Origin: a bacterium
GTDB lineage: Bacteria > BMS3Abin14
Direction of reading: 5' to 3'
Assembly: GCA_022865845.1 (NCBI GenBank)
Contig: JALHUC010000230.1
Coordinates: forward strand, 1 to 13,767
Length of the DNA: 13,767 nucleotides
Both the position numbers and the translations under genes were made by a program. Shown here in pieces: positions 12,335-13,767 of this stretch (positions are counted from its first letter, which is position 1; the number at the start of each line of letters is the position of its first letter). The notes beneath the pieces were generated by a model. It worked only from the letters and a program-made list of their open reading frames with translations, had not been told where the DNA came from and made no database searches.

Positions 12335-12346
12335 CAGGAGGAGATC

Positions 12347-13767
12347 ATGGAATCAGCTGCTCAAGCTTCCCATAGAAGGCTTTCGCTCACAGGCGCGGCC
12401 ATGGAGCTGTCCTACGAGCTTGGCGAAATGCCTCAGCTGTACAGGGCTCTTTCCGCCTTCGACCCTGTCGCTTTTCTCGAGAGCCGTGAAGGGACCGAGA
12501 AGAACGCCAGGTACGGTATTGTCGCCGCACGGCCTTTGCTGACTGTCATGGGAAAAGGCAGCGATTATGAGGTCGTGGATGATTCGGGTGTGAAAACCGC
12601 TCACCGTGCCCGAGACCCTCTGCAGCTGCTTCGTTCATTGCAGCCCGATGTCCGTCTGCCGGACATGCTGGACAACTATCGTTATGCTGCAGGGTGGGTG
12701 GGATCCCTCGGTTATGAGGTTTGTGAGCTGTTTGAAGGGATCCCGCGGGCCCCGGATGACGATATTGATCTGCCCGATACAATCTTCTACCTGCCCTCCC
12801 TGGTGATCCTCAAGGATGCCACGACCCGGCGGCTCACCCTTGTGTGCGTCGAAAGGAGCGAGACTTCGGCTCGGCAATTGATGGAAGAGGTATCAATGTT
12901 CCTGGCAGACCATGTCCCTGTGGATGCCCCTGCTTTGAACGGTGAGGAGAGGGTAGCAAGGACCAGCTTTTCGGAAGCGGATTTTCTAAGCGCGGTATCA
13001 GAATCCAGAAGGCTTATTCATGATGGGGAGCTGATCCAGGTCGTCCTTTCAAGAAGGTGGGAGGTGGATCGAGCCCCGGATCCGGAAGCTGTTTATGGGG
13101 CGTTGTCTGACCTTAACCCATCCCCCTACCATTTCTTCCTCAAAATGCCCGGTGGGGTTCTATTTGGAGCTTCCCCCGAGCTGCTGGTTCGGAAGGAGGA
13201 CGAGGTCCTCACCGTTCGGCCAATTGCCGGAACAAGACCCAGAGGTTCCAGTGAGGAGGAAGATCTTGCTCTTGAAAAGGAGATGATGGAAGACCCCAAG
13301 GAGAGGGCCGAACACACCATGCTGGTTGATCTGGGACGGAACGACCTGGGTCGCGTGTCTGACCCTGGCAGTGTTCAGGTTACCAGGAGAATGCTCGTTG
13401 AGCGATATTCCCACGTCATGCACCTTGTTTCAGAGGTCCGGTCCCGGATAGCCGAAGGAAAAGACTCCTTTGATGTGGTTCGGTCCTGCTTTCCGGCCGG
13501 GACAGTCTCGGGGGCACCCAAGATCAGGGCCATGCAGATCATAGCTGAACTGGAACCGGTGGAGCGGGGGCCTTACGCAGGAGGCGTGGGATATTTCGAT
13601 GTGCGCGGCAATATGGATTTCTGCATTACCATAAGGTCGATCTTCTACTCTGGGGGAAGAGCATATATTCAGTCAGGAGCCGGGATCGTCGCCGACTCGG
13701 TTCCCGAACGGGAGCGGGATGAGATCGCCCATAAGGCGGCCGCTATGGTCCGGGCGTTTGGGAAAGT
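12347..13767 (+). CDS. trpE: Anthranilate synthase component I, TrpE (3' end beyond window)
   Basis: 473 codons are visible; probably about 20 more lie outside. TrpE converts chorismate to anthranilate with ammonia delivered by TrpG, the first step of tryptophan synthesis. FLESREG (43-49) corresponds to the LLES element of the tryptophan feedback site. The chorismate-binding domain has PIAGTRPRG (292-300), ERAEHTMLVDLGRNDLGRV (319-337) with the catalytic His at 323, FPAGTVSGAPKIRAMQ (382-397), and YAGGVGYFD followed by MDFCITIRS. The ATG at 12347 has a perfect AGGAGG at a 5-nt spacing. It is the first gene of a trp operon under the attenuator immediately upstream; trpG or trpD would be expected next. 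The feedback site and attenuator together indicate normal biosynthetic use rather than PabB or phenazine roles. Confidence 0.96.
   Translation, partial: MESAAQASHRRLSLTGAAMELSYELGEMPQLYRALSAFDPVAFLESREGTEKNARYGIVAARPLLTVMGKGSDYEVVDDSGVKTAHRARDPLQLLRSLQPDVRLPDMLDNYRYAAGWVGSLGYEVCELFEGIPRAPDDDIDLPDTIFYLPSLVILKDATTRRLTLVCVERSETSARQLMEEVSMFLADHVPVDAPALNGEERVARTSFSEADFLSAVSESRRLIHDGELIQVVLSRRWEVDRAPDPEAVYGALSDLNPSPYHFFLKMPGGVLFGASPELLVRKEDEVLTVRPIAGTRPRGSSEEEDLALEKEMMEDPKERAEHTMLVDLGRNDLGRVSDPGSVQVTRRMLVERYSHVMHLVSEVRSRIAEGKDSFDVVRSCFPAGTVSGAPKIRAMQIIAELEPVERGPYAGGVGYFDVRGNMDFCITIRSIFYSGGRAYIQSGAGIVADSVPERERDEIAHKAAAMVRAFGK

Noticed and set aside
12157..12346. T-box or TRAP-type control of trpE
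   Set aside because: There is no T-box specifier stem or TGGNGGN-like bulge sequence, and no spaced GAG/TAG series for TRAP. The three Trp codons in a short frame explain the leader better.
12353..12782. Minus-strand open frames opposite the start of trpE
   Set aside because: The plus strand there encodes clear TrpE with a perfect ribosome binding site.

Overview
The window looks like a chromosomal segment of a Gram-negative bacterium, most likely a deltaproteobacterium (Desulfobacterota and allied groups). The reasons are an exported diheme c-type cytochrome, a NodIJ-like ABC exporter pair, a GAF-fused PTS enzyme I (PtsP), a prmA/rsmE pair, and a trp operon governed by a leader-peptide attenuator. 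This placement is inference from gene content. No rRNA, tRNA, CRISPR array or phage gene was seen.

Layout. (1) 1-1030, minus strand: a terminator, a diheme cytochrome c gene, its long 5' leader, and a sigma70-like promoter embedded in 17-bp tandem repeats. (2) 1182-10689, minus strand: ten co-directional genes. In transcription order these are radC-like, ptsP, prmA, a 4-oxalocrotonate tautomerase homologue, rsmE, a zinc-ribbon RDD membrane protein, an endonuclease III/MagIII-like glycosylase, a four-helix-bundle (S23-type) protein, and the ATPase and permease of an ABC-2 exporter. (3) 10690-10788: a divergent promoter region. (4) 10789-11695, plus strand: a yjbQ-family gene, with a dUTPase/dCTP-deaminase-like gene directly behind it. 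(5) 11696-12121: no gene, but a MITE-like inverted repeat. (6) 12122 to the end, plus strand: a trp leader with three consecutive Trp codons, two intrinsic terminators in a row, and trpE, which runs off the window.

The most striking structure is a family of heptanucleotide arrays (consensus ATTCCAR, or YTGGAAT on the other strand). They fill every gap between the minus-strand genes from 2930 to 10096, stay in strict 7-nt register, and often touch the neighbouring start or stop codon. In several gaps two arrays face each other as inverted repeats around a short core. One pair encloses the AT-rich four-helix-bundle gene, which suggests a mobile unit with short non-autonomous relatives.

The second system of note is the trp leader. 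Downstream of a classical attenuator hairpin lies a second terminator. Its 5' arm can pair with the 3' arm of the first one, so both terminators could be switched together by one translating ribosome.
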